A DNA stretch of 6,309 bases from Eggerthellaceae bacterium (GCA_900754495.1 CAAEDC010000003.1:1-6309), one strand, 5' to 3'. Counted from the first letter of the stretch, positions 1 through 5,209 are shown. Program-made: numbers and translations. Notes: a model not told the origin generated them from the sequence alone.

Positions 1-1
1 G

Positions 2-46
2 GCGAGGAAGAAGGGCGTGAAGGGAGCGAAGAGCGTTGCTGCCTAG
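2..46 (+). CDS. 3' end of an upstream gene with a Lys-rich C-terminal tail (partial)
   Basis: One frame is open from the left edge and ends at TAG 44-46, giving the final residues ARKKGVKGAKSVAA. Basic Lys/Ala/Gly tails like this end many nucleic-acid-binding proteins in high-GC actinomycetes, but 14 residues are too few to name the product. A perfect 10-bp hairpin begins 47 nt after the stop, which suits the end of a + strand transcript. The other frames lack a comparable ending. This is a plausible but weak call; the open frame could be chance. Confidence 0.4.
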   Translation, partial: ARKKGVKGAKSVAA

Positions 47-92
47 GCTAGCCCCTTGTCACACAAACTACCGAAGCCTCCGATATTTCTAT

Positions 93-120
93 GTTCCGCC
101 GGTTTGCCAGCCGGCGGAAC
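93..120. terminator. Perfect 10-bp hairpin between the left-edge gene and the deformylase-like gene
   Basis: GTTCCGCCGG (93-102) and CCGGCGGAAC (111-120) are exact reverse complements around an 8-nt loop. The hairpin lies between the 3' end of the left-edge + strand gene and the 3' end of the minus-strand gene at 279, where a shared terminator would be expected. No T-tract follows on either strand, so it is not a canonical intrinsic terminator. It could instead be a Rho-associated or 3'-stabilising stem. The remainder of 121-278 shows nothing else I can name. Confidence 0.4.
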
Positions 121-278
121 GGGCCGACGCTGCGGTGATCCTCCCGCGCCGGATCTTCGCACGGTCCCGCAAGCTCACGTACCGAAGTGCGCTTAATCTG
201 TGGGATCCCGCGAATCTCCAGCACAAGAGGGCTCCTCGTTGATCCTGCGAACGACCCGGAGATCTTTCGTTTGGGCTG

Positions 279-692
279 TTACACCAGCTTGCCCTCGCAG
301 TGGTCGATGGCATGCTGGACGGCCTGCGCGGCCCAGCCGGTGAACTTGCGCGTGCGCTTCTCGAGCTTGCCGCCCGCGAAGACCTCGTAGGACACGCGGA
401 TCATCTTGAAGCGCTCGACGACGCTGGGCTCGTCCAGGCTCAGGCACTCCTCGACCGTGCTGAAGCGCTGCAGGCCCGATTCGAGGTGCGGGTTGTACAT
501 CACGAACGTGCGGCCGTTGTCGTTGTAGGCGATCACCGCCTTGCGGGAGCCGATCTGGTTGGCGGCGAGGCAGGCGGCCTCAGCTACGCGCATCGTGTCG
601 ACCAGATCCTCGCCCACCTGGGCGTCCTCGACGGTTGCGGGCTCGGCCGGCTGGCTGAGGAACTCCACGTCCTTCACGATCTCCTTGATCAT
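279..692 (-). CDS. def: Peptide deformylase-like protein with HAIDH in place of HExxH
   Basis: This 137-aa protein belongs to the short peptide deformylase family, which removes N-formyl groups from new proteins using a metal held by Cys-His-His. It opens with MIKEIVKDVEFLSQPAEPAT, as in the ~136-residue clostridial/bifidobacterial form. Motif 1 is CLAANQIG (canonical GxGLAAxQ; Gln kept), motif 2 is EECLS (canonical EGCLS; Cys ligand kept) and motif 3 is HAIDHCEG near the C-terminus. Both His ligands are present, but the Glu that acts as general acid/base is Ala, read from GGC at 309-311 on the + strand. The metal site should therefore be intact while activity is doubtful. The start ATG (690-692, read in reverse) is preceded on the minus strand by GGGAG about 13 nt upstream, a weak spacing. 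It is convergent with the left-edge gene and divergent from the feo genes. Family call is firm; enzymatic activity is uncertain. Confidence 0.85.
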   Translation of the reverse strand: MIKEIVKDVEFLSQPAEPATVEDAQVGEDLVDTMRVAEAACLAANQIGSRKAVIAYNDNGRTFVMYNPHLESGLQRFSTVEECLSLDEPSVVERFKMIRVSYEVFAGGKLEKRTRKFTGWAAQAVQHAIDHCEGKLV

Positions 693-890
693 GGTGTGCT
701 CGATTCTCCCGGGCCGCCGGCGTGCCGGACGGCGATTGGCGCCGCTTCGCGCGGCGTGGCTTTCGTCGGCAATGATAGCAGACCTGCGCGCGCGGGCGGA
801 TGCGGCTTGCGTGCGAAACGGGGTTGCAATCTAGCCGGCGACGTGGTGCGCACTGCGATGCGGCGACGGGACGGTGGTCGCTTTCGGCGG

Positions 891-951
891 CGTGCCGGGA
901 GGGATATGAATCGTGCGCCGGGAGGGGCGTGGGATCGTGCGCCGGGAGGGG
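891..951. repeat. 24-bp tandem repeat upstream of feoA1
   Basis: ATCGTGCGCCGGGAGGGG occurs exactly at 910-927 and again at 934-951, a period of 24 bp. A shorter, degenerate unit (CGTGCCGGGAGGG) starts at 891, so the array may have had three units. It lies 110-170 nt upstream of feoA1, outside the core promoter. It could be a slippage-generated repeat or an activator-binding array; nothing visible decides between these. Confidence 0.6.
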
Positions 952-997
952 AGCCGGAGCCCCTCGGGGCGGCGTGTCGAAAAAAGTTAAAAGGGGC

Positions 998-1026
998 TTC
1001 CATTCCAAGTTAACCTGAGCTATCAT
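998..1026 (+). promoter_or_regulatory. Possible feoA1 promoter
   Basis: TTCCAT (998-1003) and TATCAT (1021-1026) are 17 bp apart, with AGTTAACC inside the spacer. The -35 element is poor. An alternative is TTAACC (1010-1015) with TTATAT (1034-1039) at 18 bp, which would put the DtxR-like box directly over the -10. I cannot choose between them from sequence alone. Confidence 0.35.
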
Positions 1027-1033
1027 GCATTTG

Positions 1034-1052
1034 TTATATAGGGCTAACCCAA
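1034..1052 (+). promoter_or_regulatory. DtxR/IdeR-like operator in front of feoA1
   Basis: TTATATAGGGCTAACCCAA matches the classical 19-bp DtxR/IdeR box (TTAGGTTAGGCTAACCTAA) at 14 of 19 positions by direct comparison, with 10 of the last 11 matching. It ends where the feoA1 ribosome-binding site (AAGGAG, 1051-1056) begins. A metal-loaded repressor bound here would block initiation or early elongation. A DtxR-family gene in the same window supports the reading; binding itself is inferred. Confidence 0.55.
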
Positions 1053-1063
1053 GGAGCGCGAGC

Positions 1064-1366
1064 ATGGAAAACGCGGCTGCCATGAAAGCGGAAGGACGGG
1101 CGATGGGCGCTGACCCCCAGATGGCGAACGCGACGTGCCATCAGGTGCCGCTGTCGTTTCTGAGAAGCGGCGAGGAGGCGCAGGTGGTGAAGGTCCGCGG
1201 CAAAGAGGAGCTGCAGCGTCATCTCGAGACGCTCGGGTTCGTGCCCGGCGCGCAGATCAAGGCGGTGTCCCAGGCCTCCGGCAACATGATCGTCGAGGTG
1301 AAGGGAACCCAGGTCGCCCTCAGCCAGCAGGTGGCGATGAAGGTCATCACCTCGGCTTCGGTTTAG
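1064..1366 (+). CDS. feoA: FeoA-like protein with N-terminal extension (FeoA1)
   Basis: This 100-aa protein has an SH3-like FeoA domain at about residues 28-97, beginning VPLSFLRSGEEAQVVKV and ending GNMIVEVKGTQVALSQQVA. FeoA is a small cytoplasmic partner needed for FeoB-driven Fe(II) uptake. The start at 1064 is chosen because AAGGAG (1051-1056) lies 7 nt upstream; an ATG at 1025 lacks such a site. Residues 1-27 form an extension with three internal Met and one Cys (C25), absent from standard ~75-residue FeoA, so starts at 1103 or 1121 are possible. Unlike FeoA2 it lacks the GDP and VRGYELSLRK segments. It is first in the feo gene group, directly behind a DtxR-like box. Family assignment is firm; its division of labour with FeoA2 is unknown. 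Confidence 0.85.
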   Translation: MENAAAMKAEGRAMGADPQMANATCHQVPLSFLRSGEEAQVVKVRGKEELQRHLETLGFVPGAQIKAVSQASGNMIVEVKGTQVALSQQVAMKVITSASV

Positions 1367-1504
1367 GACTTCGCACGCCCCGTCGCGCTGAGCGGGCGGC
1401 GATCAAGGCGCTGGCGCCTGCGGTTTCGCGGCACCCGGATGGGTGCGCGGGCTCCGCGGGCGATGCGATGGATGCAGGCAAACGATAGGGAAGGAAACGT
1501 GGAA

Positions 1505-1741
1505 ATGGCAGAAGCCTCTGTGAAGACGCTGCGCGATGTGCCCATCGGGCAGACGGCGACGGTCCGCCGCCTTGCCGGCGAGGGCGCGCTCAAGCGCCAC
1601 ATCATGGACATGGGCATCACCAAGGGCGTCGAGGTGTTCGTGCGCAAGGTCGCTCCTCTGGGGGATCCCCTCGAGGTGACGGTGCGCGGGTACGAGCTCT
1701 CGCTGCGCAAAAGCGAAGCGGAGTGCGTCTTGGTCGACTGA
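1505..1741 (+). CDS. feoA: FeoA family ferrous iron transport protein (FeoA2)
   Basis: This 78-aa protein is a standard-length FeoA, a cytoplasmic SH3-like partner of FeoB. It shows the family core in order: LRDVPIGQTATVRRL, then GEGALKRHIMDMGITKGVEV, then APLGDPLEVTVRGYELSLRK at the C-terminal end. The start ATG at 1505 has AAGGAA (1491-1496) 8 nt upstream; the in-frame GTG at 1499 is too close to that site. It follows FeoA1 after 138 nt that contain only a weak 6-bp hairpin (1431-1446), so the two are probably co-transcribed. An intrinsic terminator lies 38 nt after its stop, before feoB. It is much closer to textbook FeoA than FeoA1 is. Confidence 0.92.
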   Translation: MAEASVKTLRDVPIGQTATVRRLAGEGALKRHIMDMGITKGVEVFVRKVAPLGDPLEVTVRGYELSLRKSEAECVLVD

Positions 1742-1778
1742 CGGGGCCGACTGATCCGCAGGGATTCTCCCTGGCATG

Positions 1779-1802
1779 CGAGCGCGGCGGCGCTCGTTTT
1801 TT
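1779..1802 (+). terminator. Intrinsic terminator between feoA2 and feoB
   Basis: CGAGCGC (1779-1785) and GCGCTCG (1790-1796) form a 7-bp all-matched stem with a GGCG loop, followed at once by six T (1797-1802). This is a canonical Rho-independent terminator. It would stop part or all of the feoA1-feoA2 transcript, so feoB would depend on read-through or on its own promoter. Confidence 0.8.
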
Positions 1803-1812
1803 CGAAGTGCGG

Positions 1813-1842
1813 TTAGTGATAGTTAACTTATGAAAGGAAGGG
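1813..1842 (+). promoter_or_regulatory. feoB leader: operator-like sequence and ribosome-binding site
   Basis: TTAGTGATAGTTAACTTAT (1813-1831) matches the classical DtxR/IdeR box at 11 of 19 positions and contains the perfect 8-bp palindrome AGTTAACT (1821-1828). It runs into the feoB ribosome-binding site AAAGGAAGGG (1833-1842). I see no convincing -35/-10 pair between the terminator and this site. Operator identity is tentative; the ribosome-binding site is clear and fixes the feoB start at 1845. Confidence 0.4.
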
Positions 1843-1844
1843 AT

Positions 1845-4193
1845 ATGAGCGTGCGCATTGCCCTTGCCGGCAACCCGAACTGCGGCAAGACGACCATGTT
1901 CAACAGCATGACCGGCGCGAACCAGTACGTCGGCAACTGGCCGGGCGTGACCGTGGAGAAGAAAGAGGGGCGCTACACCCGCGACAAGAGCGTGACCATC
2001 ACGGACCTGCCGGGCGTGTACTCGCTTTCCCCGTATTCTCCCGAGGAGATCGTGACGCGCGATTACCTGCTCGACGGGCAGCCGGATGCGGTCATCAACC
2101 TGGTGGATGCCACCAACCTCGAACGCAACCTGTACCTGACCACGCAGATCGTCGATCTGGGTGTTCCGGTGGTGGTTGCGCTCAACATGATGGACCTCGT
2201 CGAGAAGAACGGCGACAAGATCGATGTCGCGGCGCTGTCCGAGCAGCTGGGCTGCCCGGTGGTGCCCACCTCGGCGCTCAAGGGCCGCGGCCTGGACGAG
2301 CTGATCGGGAAGGCCGTGGAGGTCGCCCGCGCCGGCACGCTTGCGGCTCCGAAGATGCGCTTCGATGCCGCCGTCGAGGAGGCTGTCGGCAAGACCATCG
2401 ACGTGCTGGGCGATGCGGTTCCCGCTTCCGTGCGTCGCTGGCATGCGATCAAGCTGCTCGAGGGCGAGCAGAAGACCCTGGACGCCCTCAAGCTGCCCGA
2501 AGCCGATCTGGCAGCCATCGCCGCGGTGCGCGACGGGCTGGAGGAGGCGATGGATGACGACATCGAGAGCATCATCACCTCCGAGCGCTACGGTTCCATC
2601 GCCCACGTCGCCGACGCGTGCGTGAAAAAGTCCGTGAAGGGCCTCACCACCACCCAGAAGATCGACCGTGTGGTCACCAACCGCTGGCTGGGCATCCCGA
2701 TCTTCGTCGTGGTCATGGCGTTCGTGTACTGGCTCGCCATCACCATCGGCACGGGTCCGGTGACCGACTGGGCCAACGATGGCATCTCGGGCGACGGCTG
2801 GCTCTACACCGGCGGCGCCGCCTACGAGGAGGCGGTGGGGGCGTGGGAGGAGGAGCTCGCCGCCGCCGAGGAGGCGGGGGATGAGGCGCTTGCCGCGCAG
2901 CTTGCCGAGCAGGAGCCCGATCCTTCCGAGTTCGGCCTGTTCATCCCCGGACTGACTCCGATCATCTCGGATGCGCTCACGGCTGTGAACTGTGCGCCGT
3001 GGCTGCAGAGCCTCGTCGTCGACGGCGTCGTCGCCGGCGTGGGCGCGGTCATCGGCTTCATCCCGCAGATGATCATCCTGTTCCTGCTGCTGGCGTTCTT
3101 GGAGAGCTGCGGCTACCTGGCGCGCGTCGCGTTCATCATGGACCGCATCTTCCGCCGGTTCGGCTTGTCGGGCAAAAGCTTCATCCCCATGCTCATCGCG
3201 TCGGGCTGCGGCGTGCCCGCCGTCATGGCGACCAAGACGATCGAGAACGAGAAGGACCGTCGCATGACGATCATGACCACCACGATGATCCCGTGCGGCG
3301 CCAAGATGCCGATCATCGCGCTCGTGTTCGGCGCGATCGCCGGTGCCGACTCGGAGGGCACCTGGTGGGTCACGCCGCTGTTCTACTTCCTGGGCGTCGC
3401 CGCCATCATCGTCTCCGGCATCATGCTCAAGAAGACGCGCATGTTCGCGGGCGAGGCGTCTCCGTTCGTGATGGAGCTGCCGGCGTACCATCTGCCCACC
3501 GTCCGCACGGTGCTCATGTCCACGTGGGAGCGCATCAAGAGCTACGTGATCAAGGCGGGAACGATCATCTTCCTGTCGACGATCGTCATCTGGTTCCTCA
3601 TGAACTTCGGCATGTACGAGGGGCAGTTCGGGCTGCTTGACACCGAGATCCCCGACTACATCCAGTACAGCCTGATGGCGGGCGTGGGCAACGCGATCAG
3701 CTGGGTCTTCGCGCCGCTGGGCTTCGGCGATTGGCAGGCGACGGTCACCTCCATCACCGGCCTGGTCGCCAAGGAGAACGTCGTGGCGACGGTGGGCATC
3801 CTCACCAGCCTCGATGCCAGCGAGACCGATCCCACCACGTGGGCGACCTTCGGCGCGATGATGGGCGGCATGGCTCCCGCGATCATGGCGTTCTGCGCGT
3901 TCAACCTGCTGTGCGCGCCGTGCTTCGCCGCCATCGGCACGATCCGCCGCCAGATGGAGTCCGCCAAGTGGACCTGGTTCGCCATCGGCTACATGACCGT
4001 GTTCGCCTGGTGCGTGGGGCTCATGTTCTTCCAGTTCGGCGGGCTGATCACGGGCGATGTGTCGTTCAACGTCTGGACGGTGGTCGCCATCGTCGTGCTT
4101 GCCGCGATGCTGTTCCAGCTGTTCCGCCCCATGCCGAAATACGACGACGAGGCGAAGGCGAAGAAGCTCTCCACCGAGCCCAACGCCGCCTAA
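1845..4193 (+). CDS. feoB: FeoB ferrous iron transporter, GTPase and permease
   Basis: This 782-aa inner-membrane protein imports Fe(II) and carries a GTP-hydrolysing G-protein domain at the N-terminus. The domain shows G1 GNPNCGKT (9-16), G2 Thr in GVTVE (T36), G3 DLPG (54-57), G4 NMMD (114-117) and G5 SAL (143-145). A helical, mostly acidic linker (about 150-270) precedes the membrane part, with the first membrane span near 283-304. Gate motifs follow: SGCGVPAVMATKTIE (C455), IPCGAKMPI (C484) and, near the end, FNLLCAPCFAAIG (C690, C693). Residues 327-362 form an acidic, Lys/Arg-free segment between the first and second spans. The ATG at 1845 is preferred over 1830 because AAAGGAAGGG lies just upstream of it. 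Length is usual for FeoB. It is separated from feoA2 by a terminator, and the Cys-rich partner follows after 232 nt. Confidence 0.97.
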   Translation: MSVRIALAGNPNCGKTTMFNSMTGANQYVGNWPGVTVEKKEGRYTRDKSVTITDLPGVYSLSPYSPEEIVTRDYLLDGQPDAVINLVDATNLERNLYLTTQIVDLGVPVVVALNMMDLVEKNGDKIDVAALSEQLGCPVVPTSALKGRGLDELIGKAVEVARAGTLAAPKMRFDAAVEEAVGKTIDVLGDAVPASVRRWHAIKLLEGEQKTLDALKLPEADLAAIAAVRDGLEEAMDDDIESIITSERYGSIAHVADACVKKSVKGLTTTQKIDRVVTNRWLGIPIFVVVMAFVYWLAITIGTGPVTDWANDGISGDGWLYTGGAAYEEAVGAWEEELAAAEEAGDEALAAQLAEQEPDPSEFGLFIPGLTPIISDALTAVNCAPWLQSLVVDGVVAGVGAVIGFIPQMIILFLLLAFLESCGYLARVAFIMDRIFRRFGLSGKSFIPMLIASGCGVPAVMATKTIENEKDRRMTIMTTTMIPCGAKMPIIALVFGAIAGADSEGTWWVTPLFYFLGVAAIIVSGIMLKKTRMFAGEASPFVMELPAYHLPTVRTVLMSTWERIKSYVIKAGTIIFLSTIVIWFLMNFGMYEGQFGLLDTEIPDYIQYSLMAGVGNAISWVFAPLGFGDWQATVTSITGLVAKENVVATVGILTSLDASETDPTTWATFGAMMGGMAPAIMAFCAFNLLCAPCFAAIGTIRRQMESAKWTWFAIGYMTVFAWCVGLMFFQFGGLITGDVSFNVWTVVAIVVLAAMLFQLFRPMPKYDDEAKAKKLSTEPNAA

Positions 4194-4199
4194 ATGGGG

Positions 4200-4219
4200 A
4201 AAAGGGACGGTCGCTTTTT
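4200..4219. repeat. Palindromic repeat copy 1, also a likely feoB terminator
   Basis: Starting 7 nt after the feoB stop, AAAAG pairs with CTTTT and GA with TC around one G/G mismatch and a CGG loop, followed by a T-rich run (CTTTTTCTCGTTT). The same architecture (AAAAG-x-GA-CNG-TC-x-CTTTT) recurs at 4290-4308 and, in its most perfect form, at 5571-5603. As RNA it would act as a modest intrinsic terminator. Short ORFs reading through such copies yield recurring peptides like RKSDCPFF on the minus strand; these are not genes. Confidence 0.6.
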
Positions 4220-4239
4220 CTCGTTTCGAACGATGCGCT

Positions 4240-4267
4240 GCGGCGGTGCTTCCGATGGCGCCGCCGC
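4240..4267. repeat. 10-bp GC hairpin downstream of feoB
   Basis: GCGGCGGTGC (4240-4249) pairs with GCGCCGCCGC (4258-4267), ten pairs including one G-T, around the 8-nt loop TTCCGATG. No T-tract follows. It belongs to the run of hairpins in the feoB to Cys-rich-protein gap and may slow polymerase or protect the feoB mRNA 3' end. Confidence 0.5.
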
Positions 4268-4289
4268 TTGCGCCGCTCAGCGCTTGCGA

Positions 4290-4308
4290 AGAAGGGGCAG
4301 TCGCTTTT
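4290..4308. repeat. Palindromic repeat copy 2 (degenerate)
   Basis: AAGGGGCAGTCGCTTTT repeats the layout of copy 1 (AAGGGACGGTCGCTTTT) with two substitutions and keeps the GTCGCTTTT right side. Its arm partly overlaps TTTTCCGCATC (4305-4315), which takes part in the alternative-pairing structure described next. Confidence 0.5.
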
Positions 4309-4383
4309 CCGCATCGCGATCCGGCCGCTCTGCTTGAGGCATTCCCTCGGGATGCGGAAAACGACGAGCGTTTCCGCATCCCG
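4305..4383 (+). promoter_or_regulatory. Three complementary segments forming mutually exclusive hairpins before the Cys-rich gene
   Basis: GATGCGGAAAA (4351-4361) is exactly complementary to TTTTCCGCATC on its left (4305-4315). Overlapping CGGGATGCGGAAA (4348-4360) is exactly complementary to TTTCCGCATCCCG on its right (4371-4383, 13 bp, 10-nt loop). The middle segment can pair with only one partner at a time. The structure ends 42 nt before the Cys-rich protein start. No T-tract follows the right stem, so it may affect mRNA processing or a downstream event rather than classic attenuation. Simple duplication of a palindrome arm is the null explanation. Confidence 0.5.
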
Positions 4384-4425
4384 GATGGTAGTATCTGATC
4401 CGAAGAAGGAAAGAAAGGCGATTCG

Positions 4426-4671
4426 ATGGCTCCGCTCGACATGAACTTCTCAACCGCGGTCGTGCTGCTGATCCTGGCGGTGCTCGTGGTGCTCGCCGTT
4501 CGGCGGATGATCGGGCGCGGGCTCTGCGATTCGGGAGGATCGTGCGACGGCTGCCACGGCGGATCCTCCGGAGGCGGCTGCCATGACGGCGCCCATGAAG
4601 GCGGATGCCCGACGTGCTCGGCAGTCGACAAGATGGTCGCCGACATGGAGCGCGCTGCGAAGGGGAAGTAG
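4426..4671 (+). CDS. FeoB-associated Cys-rich membrane protein
   Basis: This 81-aa protein fits the FeoB-associated Cys-rich membrane protein family (Pfam FeoB_associated), which sits next to feoB in many anaerobes and is thought to aid Fe(II) transport; its exact role is not settled. Residues 9-25 (STAVVLLILAVLVVLAV) form one membrane span, followed by RR at 26-27, which suggests the tail faces the cytoplasm. The tail holds six Cys (34, 40, 43, 52, 61, 64) and three His (44, 53, 57), including CDGCH and CPTC pairs, within Gly/Ser-rich sequence suited to metal binding. The C-terminal 17 residues are helical and charged. The ATG at 4426 has AAAGG (4414-4418) 7 nt upstream; the ATG at M6 has none. 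It lies 232 nt after feoB and may be co-transcribed by read-through. Confidence 0.85.
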   Translation: MAPLDMNFSTAVVLLILAVLVVLAVRRMIGRGLCDSGGSCDGCHGGSSGGGCHDGAHEGGCPTCSAVDKMVADMERAAKGK

Positions 4672-4701
4672 CGCGGCTTCGGCCGACCTCCGGCACGGAT
4701 C

Positions 4702-4754
4702 GATCCCGCAAAGTTCTGGATCAATTCCGCAAAGCTCTGGGTTGATCCCGCAAA
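4702..4754. repeat. Three 21-bp tandem units
   Basis: CCGCAAA recurs at 4706-4712, 4727-4733 and 4748-4754, exactly 21 bp apart. Units 1 and 2 share the longer pattern CCGCAAAG(T/C)TCTGG, and units 1 and 3 share GATCCCGCAAA. Because 21 is a multiple of three, the minus strand reads a heptapeptide repeat (CGIDPEL-like), but no credible gene surrounds it. The third unit overlaps the left arm of the adjoining inverted repeat. Confidence 0.65.
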
Positions 4755-4820
4755 TCGCTCTAAATCGTTCGAACTTGCCAAGCGTTGGCAAGGAAGGTCG
4801 ATTTAGAGCGATTTTTCGTT
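4752..4820 (+). repeat. 16-bp inverted repeat with nested 8-bp hairpin, terminator-like
   Basis: AAATCGCTCTAAATCG (4752-4767) and CGATTTAGAGCGATTT (4799-4814) are perfect complements. Inside them CTTGCCAA (4774-4781) and TTGGCAAG (4785-4792) form a second perfect stem with a GCG loop, separated by unpaired 6-nt strands. T-rich sequence (TTTTTCGTTT) ends and follows the right arm, so as RNA it could terminate transcription. The size and nesting exceed a typical terminator and resemble a small palindromic mobile or extragenic repeat. Confidence 0.65.
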
Positions 4821-4839
4821 TCAGGAGGAGGATCTGACG

Positions 4840-4884
4840 TTGAAGAGGTTTGGAAAACGCCAGGTGAAAGGCTTATCGTGCTAA
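4840..4884 (+). CDS. Possible 14-aa basic peptide behind a strong ribosome-binding site
   Basis: AGGAGGAGG (4823-4831) lies 8 nt before TTG at 4840, opening MKRFGKRQVKGLSC and ending at TAA 4882-4884. The ribosome-binding site is among the best in the window, yet the product is tiny, basic and unrecognised. It begins only 20 nt after the terminator-like hairpin, and I see no promoter between the two. It could be a leader peptide, the remnant of a lost gene or chance. Confidence 0.2.
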   Translation: MKRFGKRQVKGLSC

Positions 4885-4901
4885 ACCCGCAAAAAGGGGA
4901 T

Positions 4902-4967
4902 CGCGCTAAATCGCGTGTTTCGGCCAGGTGAAGGGGGAGAAGCGGGCAAGATCGACGATTTAGCGCG
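4902..4967. repeat. 12-bp inverted repeat related to the 4752-4814 element
   Basis: CGCGCTAAATCG (4902-4913) and CGATTTAGCGCG (4956-4967) are exact complements across a 42-nt G-rich loop. Both arms share CTAAATCG with the arms of the element 90 bp upstream, so the octamer appears four times in alternating orientation between 4760 and 4963. Two related inverted repeats this close suggest a repeat family or a duplicated element. Confidence 0.6.
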
Positions 4968-5052
4968 GTTGCGGATCGTGGGCGGATCGGGAGGATGCGG
5001 CATCGCGCGCGATCGGGGTCGGCGCGAAGCGGAAGGGCCGCCGCGACGGCGC

Positions 5053-5154
5053 TGCGGTGTGGATGATGCGAGCCGGCTGTGGTGGGGCGGTGGTGCGGTG
5101 TGGATGGGTGCGCGTCGCCGGCGGTGCGCCGTGGGAGGTGCGCGCCGGTTGTGG
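5053..5154. repeat. Degenerate G-rich direct repeats
   Basis: TGCGGTGTGGATG occurs exactly at 5053-5065 and 5094-5106 (period 41). GCCGGCTGTGG (5072-5082) recurs as GCCGGTTGTGG (5144-5154). The + strand from about 4968 to 5155 is strongly G-biased. No protein is recognisable in either strand. It directly precedes the promoter at 5181. Confidence 0.5.
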
Positions 5155-5180
5155 AGGAATTGTAAACCTTGGGAAACTAC

Positions 5181-5209
5181 TTGACCCAACAGGCGAGTTA
5201 ACCTAATAT
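5181..5209 (+). promoter_or_regulatory. Sigma-70-type promoter with a DtxR-like half site
   Basis: TTGACC (5181-5186) and TAATAT (5204-5209) are separated by exactly 17 bp, the best promoter in the window. The spacer and -10 carry AGTTAACCTAA (5196-5206), read on the minus strand as TTAGGTTAACT, whose first eight bases equal one half of the DtxR/IdeR box. The second half is poor. Metal-dependent repression is therefore possible but unproven. The predicted start point is about 5215-5217. Confidence 0.65.

Larger units (their letters stand above)
693..1063. other. 371-nt divergent spacer between the deformylase-like gene and feoA1
   Basis: No convincing gene is present; the open frames here are GC-rich shadows. 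The right part holds a 24-bp tandem repeat (910-951), an A-rich patch at 980-992, a possible promoter and a DtxR-like box. A degenerate relative of the palindromic repeat seen after feoB (GGGACGG then GTCGCTTT) sits at 868-883. A TATCAT-like -10 for the minus-strand gene can be read from 772-777, but I see no good -35 for it. Confidence 0.5.

Noticed and set aside
60..278. tRNA or other known RNA gene
   Set aside because: I looked for paired acceptor, anticodon and T arms and found only the single 10-bp hairpin at 93-120.
300..1013. Plus-strand open frame of 237 codons opposite the deformylase-like gene
   Set aside because: Shadow frame: the minus strand carries all recognisable deformylase motifs, and this frame continues into the spacer and tandem repeat without domain content.
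4057..4444. Short frames yielding peptides such as KGTVAFS or RKSDCPFF
   Set aside because: They arise from reading through the palindromic repeats and lack ribosome-binding sites or conserved domains.
1617..4781. Very long minus-strand open frame (1054 codons) opposite feoB
   Set aside because: It is antisense to an unmistakable FeoB, with low-complexity His/Arg/Asp/Gly-rich sequence typical of the shadow frame of a high-GC gene. It also crosses the feoA2-feoB terminator and the hairpins after feoB.
4752..4967. CRISPR array
   Set aside because: The repeats are two large inverted repeats and three contiguous 21-bp units with no spacers between them, and no cas gene is present.
4915..5184. 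Plus-strand 89-codon frame in the G-rich region
   Set aside because: It starts inside an inverted-repeat loop without a ribosome-binding site, and its Gly/Arg content reflects the G-bias.
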